A DNA stretch of 64,000 nt, taken from assembly GCA_964019165.1 (NCBI GenBank), contig OZ025272.1, positions 14,371,393-14,435,392 of the forward strand, written 5' to 3'. Made by a program: the position numbers and the translations under genes. The notes beneath the pieces were generated by a model. It had not been told where the DNA came from. It saw nothing but the letters and a program-made list of their open reading frames with translations, and made no database searches. The DNA comes from Mastigias papua. Lineage: Eukaryota > Cnidaria > Scyphozoa > Rhizostomeae > Mastigiidae. Below are positions 1-15,000 of the stretch, in pieces. Every line of letters starts with the position of its first letter. Position 1 is the stretch's first letter.

Positions 1-3000
1 TTTGTCTGCAACAAGTAATCAATAGATAAGCACTCCTTTCCAACAGTGTTTTCCTCCAGATACTTGTAAACATAAAACTGTTTATGTAAAACACTCACTA
101 ATGATGCAAGAAAACAGTTTCAAAGTAATACTGAAAATCTTGAGATGATCATAATGGTAAGCAAACGACGTGCACAACCAAAGGCACCACTTGAAAGGAC
201 ATCACACACTTCGCGCTGCTGAAGTATAGTCGTATCAACTTACATGAAACTGCTTATGAAAAGGCTCAGGATATCCAGGAATGAATCGGATCATCAAAGT
301 AAGAGACTGCTGGGCTTCAACAACACCCTTGAAAGAGACGAAAATCAAGTAAATGTATTCAAAAGTTACAGAGATTATCATGAGGTGCTAAATTATACGT
401 CCAAAAGTAGGCTCATACGCATTTTCATATCAGTAGGTAAAATAAAAAAAATGCAAGGGATCAAAGTTAGCATAATCACTTGAAAGCGTTACTACAAAGA
501 GTAGAAGAAACTGGAACAATCAACGGGAGACAGACACTGAAAGTAATGCATTTCTACACAGAATAATTTAAATAGGCATTGGATAGCCCATAAAACTGAA
601 AGAGGAGTTCATAGTAAGCCCATATAGTTTGATAATCTATAAAGGCCCGATGCAAATTGTCTGTTGTTTGGATTTTAAAAAAACCCGAAAGGGCAGCGGT
701 AACATGTGGTAATAAGCTGAGCCGTCGAGAGGGGGACAGAGAGTGCAAATTGCCCCTGCCCCTGAAGGTCTAGGGGCCTCATAATTCCCAATGCTTTAAG
801 GTCAAGGGAGCCTTATAAAGTAAGACCAGCAATAACGTTCCACAGTTAGTTCCCAGATAGTCAAATTTTTCTGTTCGCTTCGATCGCAAGGGATCTCACA
901 TTTCTCTTTTGCCCCAGGGTCTCTGAAAACTCTCGACGGCCCTATTGATAAGTAGGGAAAATGTGAGCAAACAGTCATGAAAGTTATATACAAACATTAA
1001 CTTGCTAAGGTCACATCTCTTATTTGTAACTGATAAAACAGTGAAAAAAATCTAACTCTAGAAATATTTGCTAATACAAACATATCAGTGTAGTTGATGA
1101 AAAGAAAGAAACCTCAATTGAATTAATTAGAAAGTAGAAATGGCTTTGATCAGCAAGACTCGAAAATACTCACAAAGTGCGAGTGAGAACGGCAACAGTA
1201 AGCAGACATTGTGTGTTTAAAATCTTTTGGTACTATGGTGTGCTCCTGGAGTAGACTTTTAGCAAACGAAAACAACTGATTCCATTATGTAATAGCTGTT
1301 GGTCTAAGTTATTTATAGGCCTGGCTAAACGATGCCTCTTGCTATAAAATGCATGCCCTTGTTTTAAAAGCGTATTAACGAAGAGGAGCAAAAAGATACT
1401 GTTGTGTAATTAGATCATGAACCAAAACACTCCTTTTCACATACAACTCTCCTTGGCATTAAGCGGCATGGTACTCTCCGTAGAACTAACACTTTAGAAA
1501 TGCAAGAACCAACCACGGCACTGCTCATGAGAGGCTCATCTCATGTTTCACAGAAACTCGAATAGGTACGAATGAAAAGTACAGAGTTATAACAGCTAAA
1601 AAGCATACCTGAGATGGATGAACAGTGATCCCCGAAGGCAATGGGACAGTACCTCTATCTGTATTCAAAACCGTAAAATCAAAATTCACTTTTCCTCGGT
1701 TGAACAATATGATTTCCGACGTAACTACATGGTCGTAGAGCTGTCATGATAAAGGATAAATCTTGTTCAAAAAGTAGGCAACAATATATGCAGAATATAT
1801 GCAACGAATTGAAGTGAGTCTTTGTAAAAACATTCTTTTAAAAAGGCAATCCTTCGAAGAGGTCGAGGACAAGCCTACAAACAAACATGTGGGATCAACA
1901 CCTTTAAGTGTATTCCTATTCCGTTCTTGGCTGGGAAGTTCCCTCGACACGTAGCCTGCACAACTTAACAGTATAGAAACTCATATGCTATTACTATAAG
2001 CATTTGGCCAGAGCTAGACGGCCCGTTCATCGAATCAGCTTTGTATATCATAAGCGCAATAAGGGGAAACATACTTGTCTGCCAAGGTCGATTTGTGTCG
2101 TATTGAAACCATACTGCAACAGTGATGCTTGTCCTTTGAGCAATATGCGATAATCAGGACCGCCGTATACACTACAAACAGCAACAGCTTCTGCCATGGA
2201 ATGGGAATGACCGTAAAACGTGAATTGAAATTGCTGTGTTTCACCAGGCTCTAGCTCGCCAAAAAGCGGGAGAACATCGAACACCTTGACAAAGCAAAAA
2301 ATAGTTTGTTATAAATGATATTCTTCTATTCAGTATCCATTTATTTTTCAGTGCGATAAATCACTACTAATCGTAAAACAAACTTTGCAATCAAGCTCTT
2401 CTTCGGGAAACTGTACTTAAGGCTCCTTTTCACTGTCGGTAAAAATTTGTCTACTTGGTTGCTATTACGTCCAGTTACACAGGAATCAAACACATTTTTC
2501 AACAGAGCTTATATATAAATATACTCTCATAAAGTTATAATTCCTTTCAAAGAGTTTATAAGAGTCTCTTGGCTTTGTAATCAGGTCGTCCCATACCCTA
2601 TATAGTCTAACCAAGATGGTATCTCAAATTTCATACGGATCAACAGACAAGTTTGAATTCTTGAATCTCGTTTATATACGATGAATCTACCGAAAGTACT
2701 AGTACCAAGCAAACAAATTATAACTGAACAATTCAATAAAATACGATAAAATTAATACCTCTTGAATACCGATGTTGTCCTTAAGGGATTCCTTTGGCAT
2801 CCAAGGTAATACTGACGTCTGACTGTTAACAGAAGATGACTCTGGAGCCGTTCTTGGTCTCATCTGTAAAGGCAAATGGCTAATTGCTGGTGAAGTGCTT
2901 GGCCTCTCAGCAGAATCAAATGGCTTCCCTTGAGATATGTTATGAGGATAAGGCTGGGTCATATGTTTACTTCCATTGTCATCTTCACCATCGGATATGT

Positions 3001-6000
3001 CTTTTCCCAAGCCTAAAACGAAACAGTTAACACAACGCTCTAACACATGCTGAATGACTAAATTTACATCTTAGGTTTGACAAACATGTTATGATTTATG
3101 CTGGTAATGTCCTTAATAAGGCATACTTGGGCTTTATAGTTTCTGAATAGCCTGCAGTTACAGTGTCATCCATTGCAATCATTAATATGCTTATTACAGA
3201 TAAAGATTTTGGACGCTTTCATCTCGTAGTTATTGTTGAAAGTCATAGTTTTAATGGGCTAGACAGTTGTAAATGGCAAAAGGAATAAAATTGCTTTATA
3301 CCTTCATCGTCCTCCTTGCTTTCAAAGTTGATAGAGTTGTCCTGGAATGTCCACTTAAAGACAACTTTCAAAGGGCTCGTGTTGGTTACTGTTATATTCT
3401 TCAGGTGCTCTGTATCATTCAATACGCAACCAAAATCAACCTATAGTGTAAAACATAAATATAACTTAGCTCCTGGTTTGTATCTCAGACTCGATGACTT
3501 CTTGAACACAATAATCAACTTGAATTCATAGTCAAATATTTTCTAATTCATGTTAAAAGCTTTCAGATACATAATGCATTTTATATAGATCAAAAAAGAC
3601 AAAGGAGCGATACAAATTGTTTGGTTGTCATTTTTTGTTGTTTGTTTTCGTTTCCTAACGGTTAATGCTAGAAGAATTTGTTAATGCCTCTCTTTTTATT
3701 TGGATTCTATATAATATGTGAATAAAGAGAGAGAGATACAAATGCACTAAATTTACAGGCACCTACCACATCACTCTCGAAATGTAAGTTTGGATAAAAG
3801 ACATCACCAGTCAGCTCAATGAAGTCCTGTAAAAGTGACAGAAATTTTCATTGCAAACTGTGCTATGAGAACTTCCAATATACTTACTGAAAATTGCTAA
3901 GGATAACAAATTTTGAACGAAAGATGGCAGTGCCAAATACAACAAAAACCTGCATATAAGAGTCTAGAATTTTGAAATGAGCTTTTAATGCTCCTATCCG
4001 ATGAGGTAGCTGCAATAATCAAGGTGGTGTAGGTTCTTAAGATCAGTCTTATCCCTGAAGACTCTACCTATCACAGTTAATGTATGTTATGCTCCCGAAT
4101 ATCCACCAAAGGGGTCGATTGGGAAACAGGCTGGATTTATTTCTCAGTGGATAAAGAATGAAGCTGTTTATATGAACCATGTTAGATTATCAAGTTGAAA
4201 AGGTTCTAGATAACTGAAATCAAAACATACAGCTTAAGGCTGTAGGTTCTCAATAGATGAAGGCTCTTATGTGCAGGTTTTACTGTATATGACATAGCAC
4301 TGCTGATAACTCACCGTGTTAGGGTGGTCCTGGTAACTGATTTGTAAATTTGCACGGGCTGTTCTACAGTATCTATCCAGCTTGTAGTCAGGGTCAAACT
4401 GAATTCCAAGTGGCACACTCTCATTTACATGCAAGTACAGATCCTGTGAAAAACACATACGCTTACAGTTCACTATCTATTGTAGAATTTAATCAGAGAT
4501 AATCATAATCAGGAGGGATAGCAAAAGCAGGTGTTTGTAAAAGGGAAATCTAAAGCTTAAAGCATACTGTGAAGAGAACGTAGTCGAAAAGTAGTCATCA
4601 GTGACAGCAAGAGGGTGACAATGTGGCAGATAGCCCCGGAACTTGAACCTGAGAGAGGCCCAAAAAGTTATGAAATGATTCTTTGATGATTGCAATAATT
4701 TCTAATTTGCATGATGACTTCATCTGAGGCCCAATGTTTTATCTACCCGGGCCCCAAAAGGCCTGCCAGTTAATTAACTAATAATACACTGCATACGGTA
4801 TGATGAAGGGGCGGCTAAGTAGAACAATTTGCTATAAAAACGGCTAATTAATACATTGCTGATCTTTCAGGCTTTTTGAGCAGTTGTGACTACAAGAATG
4901 TTCTCAACTGCACAATTATAACATTTCACATACAACTATATTTTTAGATGTGTGATTGTAATCTAAGTTTTCAATTTCTTTTCAAATACCTTTCTTTATA
5001 TATGACGAATATTGAGAAGTTCTTATCTTGTTTAATTATTACTATTATTATTATTACTATTACTATTGAAGAAACAAGGCGTGGACAACCCCGAACACTT
5101 AAACTTTTAACTGAATTTGTCTTGTTTTTCCGTCTTCTTTTTTCAACCTTATTCCTTCAGTAATTATTTGTGCTGTTACTGTATGTTACTTAAATATTAT
5201 TGTACTATCTTTTTATGCAGACATACCAATTATACATTGCCTGTTAATTAGTGATATGTATAGTTGTAATTTTTAAATTGTTGATAAATGAAATGAAGTT
5301 TCAAAAAAATTAGTACATCATTGAAATCTATATTTCTACTGGAAACCACTCATAGTACAAACAATGTCACAATAAGCTTGAATGTAACAAATGATAGCAA
5401 TTCAACCGCTATTAATCTAAATAAATCTTACCAAATGGGGAGTTTCTTTTACTTGACCATCTACGAGTATTTGAAATGGGTATTGTGTCCCTAAGTTCAT
5501 CTTCAATGGCAACCTGGAGACATTGCCGAGCAAAAGCTCTTTCACTTCTTTGACCAACTCTGTATGTGGATGCTAGGAAAAAGTACTCCCAATTACTATA
5601 CGTTCTTCGAAGATATTGCCAAATACACTATAAATTTGGCAGCCTCCTTTATATAAAAATCTGATGTTAAAAATGTACTAAATTCTGTATATAAATAAGC
5701 TTATCGTGAACGACTACTGTAGAAAAAGACGTTAATGCTTGTAAACAAAGGTGGCAAAAGTGGTCTTATAGACAGCGTATCGAAAGATTGTTCGATCTCT
5801 AGATGGAAAATGAATTGTAGAAGTCATCTAGCATAAATAAACCTGTTGGCTAAATGGTTTGAAGCCAAGATACAAGCGACTACTCTTGAATCGAAGGTGG
5901 GAACTAAAACAATAAAATCGTATGCCAAAATATGAATAGAATATGGCATTTATCTGTCGATCGTAGTATTGAAACAGAGTCTCAAAGCAGAAAGGGGAAT

Positions 6001-9000
6001 GACAAAAAATTTAGAACGGAAAGGAAAACCAAGAAGGAGAATTGGCAAAAGTTTTAAGGATTATGACAAAAATCACAGAATTCTCAGGGGGATGGGGAAA
6101 ACTGCTAATTTTTATGGGAGACGAGAGACTTAGATCCCTCTTCCACCCCCTGCTAATGTGTATGTGTGCACAAAATTAAACAGGAAAAGAGCAACACTAG
6201 ATAGAACATAAGCTGGGCTCCATGACTAATCACTCAAAGCTATGACAGTCAAATGCATGGTGCATACCTTCATTACAAAGAAGCTGATCTTCCTTTCCGA
6301 AAATCGAACCAAAGGCTCAATAAAATCAGCGATTATGTCAACTTTCATAATCTTCTCTTTACCAGTATTATTACCAACAATGGCATGACATATCATTCTT
6401 TCACGCACTTGCTGGCATCTATCGGTGGAGAAAATGAAGAAATTTTCACTAACATGTACGCTTATTGACAACAAACAAACTTTAAATGGCAGTTATAGGG
6501 GTTTGGTGAAAATAAAAATTACAAAAAAAGCTGTTTACTCCTAAGGCTGCACCGAAGACAAAGTATCTGCCAAGAATCAATAATAAGTGGAGCATCGCTT
6601 TAAGGCTTTTGCATTTAGCTAAATGATGGGTGAATCAAATATGGCTCTCAAGTAAAGATTATCCCTACAAAGCAAGGCAAGGTAGAACCTCATGAGTGAG
6701 TGCTCACTCTGACAAACTATATGAAAATAATTTTCCACACTACTATAGCCTATTTCTCATTTAATCCGTAGATGAGAAATGACTGTCACAGAATGGTACT
6801 TAACATGGCAAGCTGATGAGGCAAAAGGCTTGGGAAAAAACTCTCAACAAGAGCTACGAAACAACAATGTAGAAAATAACGACATAATATTTACTTCTCT
6901 GAGAATCCTTCCAATATCACTTCTTGGCTTTGACCAGGAGCCAGTGACATCCTGTCAGGTCTTAGTTTGAAAACCGGCTTTTGTGGCGGAGGAGGTGGAG
7001 GCATTTTCTGTGAGATCATGCGTAACAAATCAGCAACAAGAAGGTGTAGCAATTAGAACAAGTCAAATCAAAGATATTAACAAGAATTAATGTCGGCATG
7101 CTCGATATAGTCACCGTCAATCTAAACCAAATCTTCAAAACTTAAAGCTTCGTAATAGGCACCATAGCATAGAGTATGCCGGGTCTGCAATCCTGAATTC
7201 CACATAAACACCTCAAGCATCTATTAGAGCTATAACGGTATTAATAATTACGCACCAGCGTTGAAGATAAATTTACCTGATATTTTACGTCATCTTTGTT
7301 ATATTCTTGCTTCCTTTTAGATCGAGTTAAAGGAAAGCCTTCTGTTGACCAGAATATTTGCTGCAATCTCCTTCCATGATTAGACAGACGGAACCTTCGT
7401 GTGTAAACTAGGTTACTGAATGTTGCACCAATATCTATACTTGGCGTCATTTGTGGTTCAGTGACTATGGTTGTGCCAGTTCCTTGCCCTGATAACAACA
7501 CTGTGTGCAACTGGCCGTCAGTAACTGAAATCCGTAGTTTGTCTTGAAACCTGTAAATTGATAGAGTTATAGATAAACAAATGAGTAGAACACTTACAAA
7601 AGAGGTTAATGCAGAGGTTTGTGTAAAAATCTCTAGTCAAAATTGTAAAACCATAATCGTGCCACGAAGAAGGAGCTATTAAGTATTTCAAGATGGTCAA
7701 AATGTGTAGTTTTTGAGAGCATTATTACAAAGAGTAGTACCTCACAAAACTCGACATGAAACTTTGACATTCTTCAACAAAAGCGAAAAATGAAACAGCT
7801 ACCTGAGACAATCATCCAATTTTGCTTTCACAATCAGTGTAGCAGATCTTTCAGCTGCTAGAACCCCTCTTTCAGGCTCAACAGAGAAGAGAGAATGTGG
7901 GCGAACCTATAAAACGTTAAAATATACAGCAACATGGCGTGGTGAAAAATCTCTTGAATCCCAATATATTGACTTGATGCGTGGTGAAAGAAACATTTTA
8001 AGGCTGCGATGGCATAACTCGATGGAATAGGAAGATACTGTGCTCAGTTAGCAGAATGACTCCTTCAATGAGCACTTTTACAATGATTCACCAGGACATT
8101 TATTCACATTATGTTAGCAAAAACAAATATACACTGTTTCCAAACAATGACACGAGAGAAAAAGAGCTACAGCTCTTTAGTTTTGTGAAATTATACATGA
8201 TTCTCTAATGAATGAGGAATATTTTAGACTATTATCACAACAGTAGTTATTGAGCTCACGCAATAATTGTACACAAATTTGTTATTCATACCCTACTTTA
8301 AATACTTCGGCAATTCACAGCATATAGTACAACTCCAAAAAACAAATTCCACATGTCAAAAAGTGCACCTACCATATCACAGATAAATTCTGCTGGTATC
8401 AGCGACTCGTTTGATATCACTATTTGACGTGTAACATCTTCTAGCACAGGAATGGCCCCGTAGTCGATCTCAAATGTGCTCACGTGTATAACAGGACCTT
8501 CACCAACACAAGTAATTTGAACTTCCTACAAAGACAGGCAAGAAATCACGATGATAAAAGGTCCATAACAAGAAATCAAGTTGGCTAGACAAATCTGAAA
8601 TGTCAATAGGGAATCCTGTGATTTGAAGAGTCTCGAGGACCTCTAACCTGAATGCTAGGATCCTCCTCCCAGCAATGTTGTTCATCCTCCCTGCTGTACT
8701 AATCCATTGGCATTGCCCTCATCCAGTCAATTACAGTTCATTAGTCTACCAAGCCTACATATATACAAAATATTGACTAATTGGTGTAAAGGGAGAACTG
8801 ACATAATAAAAAATGTCCCATCCATAGCTAGAAAGAACCAAACTGTGCATTGCATAGCAACCTCCATTCGAAGAGGCGGCAAGGTAATAATGCCTGGCCA
8901 CATAGTCACGAGAACTTACCAGGGGCATATCAGAGCAGCCATAGGTCATAAAATACGCATTTGTAGTCAATCTGTCAATCCCATGAACTGTGATCTGCAG

Positions 9001-12000
9001 TGGTATCTCAATTATTGATTGTGGCTGGATAATTCCCTATAGAAAGATACAGTTCAATTAGGCATGAGTTGTCAAAGGCATGATTCCATTTCATTGTATA
9101 CTTTTTAAAAAGAGTAAGTATACAGCAGATACTGATTCCACACTGATCTGTAAAGTGATAAAAAATAATTATTTCCACTGAAAAACTTGAAAGCATGTCG
9201 AGTAGAAGGGTCAAAAGAAAATTTTTAAAGGAGTGTAACGAAGATTATTGGCCTTACATGCAGCTTTGAATTAACGGAAGGCGGGTACTGTCATGATATC
9301 AGCGCTGAGGTTAGTCCATAATCATGCTTCTCTATAGAAAATTTAATATCGATAGCGAACTTAACAGCAAGGCTGAAGTTCACGTGCCGAAGAAAAAGAC
9401 AGGACTTTGTAATCAAACGACAGTCTGAGAGAGTGACTGAAGAAATCTTTAGGAATCTAGCATTTCAATTCGTGTTTGCGTCACCTTTGCAGGCGATACT
9501 CGATACTCGTATCTCCATGCCGCAGCTTGGTCGTTAACAGACCAGATGTATCACTTGTTGGAGTACATCTTCATGGCATAGGCCTCAAATCTTGATTGGC
9601 AAAGAAAGGAACCACATTTCAACGTAATTAGCCAATGAGATTGGGAGAATTCGTCGGAGAAGCGTGCTTTGGGGGTAAACAGTACTCATCTTCGTACAGT
9701 AGGCAAACAAAACTGATGGGAAAAATGTTATAGGGACCGTTTGGTTGACAACAAAACGAAAGCGTAAGTCATTGTACTATGATAACTAGTGAGCAAGGCA
9801 ATAGACAAATTCAGAACGCACAATATTGCCTTTATCAAGGAAGAGTAAAATGCAAAAATCTGTAGAAGAAAATAGTTTGAGAATGACAATGACAAGAAAC
9901 TCTAAATTACCTTGACGTAATGCGTGGAATAACGAATCATTGGCCGGTCTTCAGTAATCTAACAAATCAAAGGATGCATTTCTTACTTCAAATGAGTATC
10001 CTACCAATATCCACAAGAATATTCTACCAAAATTAGAGGATATTAAGTTCCCAAAAGAAACAAAACTAGAATTAAAACAGTTAAAAAGTATATTAAGGAA
10101 AAAGTATCGACAAACCTGAGGCAGTAGTTCATACTTCGCAGGCAAGTCAGTTTCATTCTTCAAGACAACTATCTTTTCATATGGGTATCGAATAAAGCAT
10201 CTTCCATAATCAATAAGAGGGGTCTCTAGGCAAATCTCTGGCACAATTGACCTAAAAGTATTTGATAGGAATAATTGATGTATTGGTATGTACCGCTATA
10301 CTGATACGCAATAATACAGTGCCTTACAGTCAAACATGACAATCAGGACTATTACAAGGCATTCAACACAAAAGTTACTATAATTCACAATAGATGCTTT
10401 TCAGGGTCAGCTCTGTATTGCTTTCTGTAAAGTTCAGTAAAGCTAAAGTCTAGAGCACACAGCAAGGTTTTTGCCGTTGCCAATAAAGACTTTTTATCGT
10501 CAGTGACAAAACATGTTCCCCGCACACGGTAAGATTTTTGTCACAAACTTGTGCTACATCAAACAGTTTTGATACAGAAGATCGTCGTTAGCAACAAATC
10601 TTTGATCAGCAGGTTTTCGTCTCCAGTGAGAAAAAATCTTCACCACCAGCGAAAAAAATCTGCTGTGTGCGCTAGGCTTAAGCAAGCATCTAAAATCTTC
10701 GAGTTTTCAAAGCACTTCCTGGCACAACATCATCTGCCCTATTTCCAATAAGTGCCCATCAACAGAAAAGCACAGTAAACCAAATGACGGAAAGCATACC
10801 AGATAGCGTGACGATGATTTTTCATGTTGCAACAATCAATTAAGACAATGAGAAGAACCACATAAATTTTAACTGAGATATTCCGATAAACTAAGCGAAA
10901 GTATACCGAACCAATTCAGACAGAAGCGTAATCGGAAAAATGAATATCACAGCATTTGGACATTGACCATCATTCACAATGTCAACTATCTCAATATTTA
11001 CAGAGACGGTATTGTAATAATGAGTTTATATTTGTAATTCACATTTAAAATATATAGAAAGATACCTGGCAGAAATTGGTAGGGAGAGAATTTCCTTGCC
11101 AACCGCTTCCACATCAACAACGAGGTACGTCTCATAGCTCTGCTCTGTTAAGGATGTCAAGTTGACCTTCATGAAGATTAAGGTGCATCAGAAATCGTGA
11201 GAGTTACTAAAGACTACTATATATAAATATATGTATCATAATAACAAATATATATATATATATATATTAGTTATATTATATACGTTATATATTTATTTAT
11301 TTATATATATTTATTTGCTGATTTATGGCATCTTTTGATAGATTTACATTGCCAAGAGCTAGAAGAAACCTATAACAGAAACAAAAATTTTCAAACAGTT
11401 AGCAACTCCTTGAATTGACATATCTTTCTCGTAAAGTGATATCATTTCTTTAATGTCACAAGTCACCTGTATCTCGATCTCTGACTGCGGTCCAATAGTC
11501 CCGGTATTTGGGTAGATCTCAAACTCTATTGGAGGTTGATGCAGATAACTCTCATCAATGTAAGCATCACTGAGGAAGCTTCCAGCTATTGACGATGCAA
11601 GGTGCCCGGTTCCATCGGATGGAACGCGCAAATAGAATGTCATTGGTATCAGGGATGTGTTGATCAATCGGCATGCAGCCACATGAGTGAAACCTAAAAG
11701 CAAGAATATAAGAACGTCATTTAACAGAAATGTTCTGTATACTCATTTAACTAACAATCAGAAATTATCATCTGTTCTTACACTTTTCATTGTATTTAAA
11801 CTTCTTACACATTTAGTTCCATTTAAAATTCGATACAAAGAATTGTAAATATAGGCAGTGCATTTTGGAAGAAATAAAGAATATCATGATTGCTAGTTAG
11901 GATGCCATATCACTAAACAGCAAAAAGTAAACTCTACTCCTGATATTATTTACAACAAAATAATACACATATTTAAGTTCATTCTAGACTTCCTACCATA

Positions 12001-15000
12001 AGACACTGTGTTGAAATTCAACTTTGGTGTATCAAAATGAAAAGTAGGTCCCATGATGCAGCCTCTGAAAGTAAGCAAAGATGAAAATACACCGAAAATA
12101 CACTGATTGATGCGAATAAAAAAAATGCATCACGGTAATGGAAGGAGAAAACAATTCTATATTTCGATTTATGTAAATGTATAAAACTCTATTACAGAAC
12201 GAAAAAATGGGAATATTCTTTTAGCATACTGAAAGCTTTATTCATCCGACACTCGTCAGAGTATGAAACGTAACGAGTGATGGACGAAAAAGCTCTCAGT
12301 ATGCTAAAAGAATGTTCCCGCTTTTTCGTGCAGTAGTGAAGTTCTGTAATACCAACAGACAAATTACGAAAATTCTATTAATGACAGAACACAATAGTGA
12401 ACCAAATTAATTAAAACACGCTATTTAGTAAACAGTCATTACACTTTTTGACGTTGATTAATGACATACTGTCACATACCTCACACTAAATTTGAACTTT
12501 TCTGAAGATCCTTCGACTATCCAAACAAACTCTTCATTGAATTCGCCAAGATACGGTGATGCAAAATGAATCTAGATTTGAAGCATCGGCGATACAAATG
12601 TGCAAGAATACAGCAAACAACATTTTATGCTTCATGGATAGCACTGGGTGTGGCCCAAATACTGGTGGGAGTAAATCTGTTCAACTTCATTCGTATTGCT
12701 TTAAGAAGACAAATCGGCTAGTTCCATGAATGTACAATCGACTGATACGACAAATTACTATCTATTTCGCGAGTTGTGATATTCCTGTGTAAAACTGAAG
12801 GGCCGAAAGAAACTAACAAGCCAAGCTATTCCATAAGCACCAAATTTATTAGCCCAGAGAGCGACATTTAACATTCTATGGGTCACTTAACATTTAAAAT
12901 TAACAAGGAAAATGTCAAGGGAGATCTCAGTACCTGTATAGCTTGATATCCACCAGGAACAATGATCCCTTGTGAAGGAGAGAACTCAAATTGTTGTCCG
13001 ACAAGAGACTCAGACTGCACGAGGCTGAAAACTGCATCAATATCTCCAACGTTTTTCATTATCACCTGAACGAAGAAAAGGCAAAAGCAACAATAAAACT
13101 GATGCAACTAAGCAAAGCTCTACTTTTGATAAAGGACAAATTGACAAATGAATGACTGAATGAGTGAATGGAAATTGAAAAGGATAAATTGAAGAGAAAA
13201 AATGGGAAAATGAAACGAGGAACAATAAAACAAAATTACCTAAAAACCGAAGAATAACAGAATTCATTATAGAATTAATGAAATGATGAATGATGGAACA
13301 ATCAAGCAAATAAAACAGAAATAAAAAAATTAAAAATGGAACTCAGTAAAGCAAGAACCAATGGAGGATTCAATGTATTGTGAATAAATTACAAAAAAAG
13401 ACAGTCAAAGTATTCAATATAGCCAAATAACATGAAAAGACGAATAAGAGAAGCCAAACAGATGAAAATAAACATGATACGTAAACAAATCAAATCAGAC
13501 AAACAGTTGCAACATATGTACATAATACATAAAAATCACCTCATATGAGTGCTCAGAATTCACAAAAACATTCTCAATATCCAGAGTATCAAATGAGAAC
13601 TTAATTTTGGATCCGATTCCATCTCCCCGAATTCTAAGAGGAAGCCTGCTTTCCCTACCACTGACGTCACAATAGACCGTTCGAGCGTAACTCTTTGCCT
13701 CGTCAGGTTTGAAAACTATGTTAATATCAGCGTGTGAGTTGGGCCAGATATCGCCTTCCTAGAATAGGGAAAAGAGAACTAGAAGGTGGATATTTTGTGT
13801 AAAGTAAATCTAAATGAGTCAAACAGGAATAACATAGGATCATTTAATTGTAAATAAAAACATGTCTCTGATGATGACCACTTGTTCGTGCAGTGGAATA
13901 TACAGTTGCTACGAAAATAGGGACATCTTTGCTTTTTTCCTCGAAGATGAAGCTTCTGTCAATCTCATATGTAATCCAGTTTTTTACCAGGTCATTACTT
14001 TTTGAATAAGCCTATACTTCAGTTACATAAATTGAAAGGATGGCAATTATCAGGAAAACTGGAAAAACTCAGCTGTTAAAAAATGGTAATTTTCCAAGCT
14101 ATAATCAGTAAAAACGTGACATAGCCATTCTGTGATTAGCATCAGTTTACTACTATGATGGCTCATGGTATCTTATAGATACGAAAAGGTAGAATATACG
14201 TAGCATTCAGTTAATAGAAGTAATAAATTAATTAGTAACAAAGGCATGTGAACAATTCATAACGAAATTAACAGAATAAACATGAGGCCGCACCACTGGA
14301 TCAATCGATATGATGTCGTCATTATATAGCATTTTCTCTCCTTCTGCCACCTGAAAATAAAAGCAGCAGCTATGTTATTGATGAATCAGCCACTGATTGA
14401 TATCTTATGCGTCTGTTTACGGGCTACGGTTCTTATAAGTTAGCACGAATTTCTACACAGAATAGTTCTTCACTTCAATAGGGATGGAACCCCCTTTGAC
14501 GATAGCATATTCTGTGATGAACAGGACCGAGGTTCCATGATCATCACAAGCACTATAATCATATCCCTTCAACCTATGCACAGGGTTTCACTTTATTACA
14601 AAAGAAGTTCGAGCAAAATAGTAAAGGAACAAGCTCTCAGGGGACTATTCCAACGTTGCTTCGATTACAAGTCTACTAAATGCATATTAATAAGACTGAA
14701 TTTAAACACTATCAGTTAACAATTTTCAGCTTATGATTGACTAGTCAATTCATAAATTTTTTTGTCAGAGTCATTCCTTAAAAAAGATTCATGCATGGGT
14801 CTGAAAATACTGCTTGATACAAAAACATACCTTCATTCGGTTCATAAAAGACCTTGTCACCAATGAGAACTTATCCCGCAAAGTTGGATCTGCAATACAT
14901 TCCTCAATGAAGCTCTCTTTTTGTTCCTCTTCTCTGTAGCTTAGCTCCTGGTAGAATCTATATTTAAAAATAAGTAGCTTCCTTTAGAGAGATTTGTAAC

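Noticed and set aside
1..1600. Further HYDIN exon left of 1609
   Set aside because: No stretch on the minus strand shows HYDIN-like peptide with splice sites; treated as intron.
8707..9018. 103-codon plus-strand ORF
   Set aside because: It lies antisense to a HYDIN exon (9036-8920), a shadow of real coding sequence.
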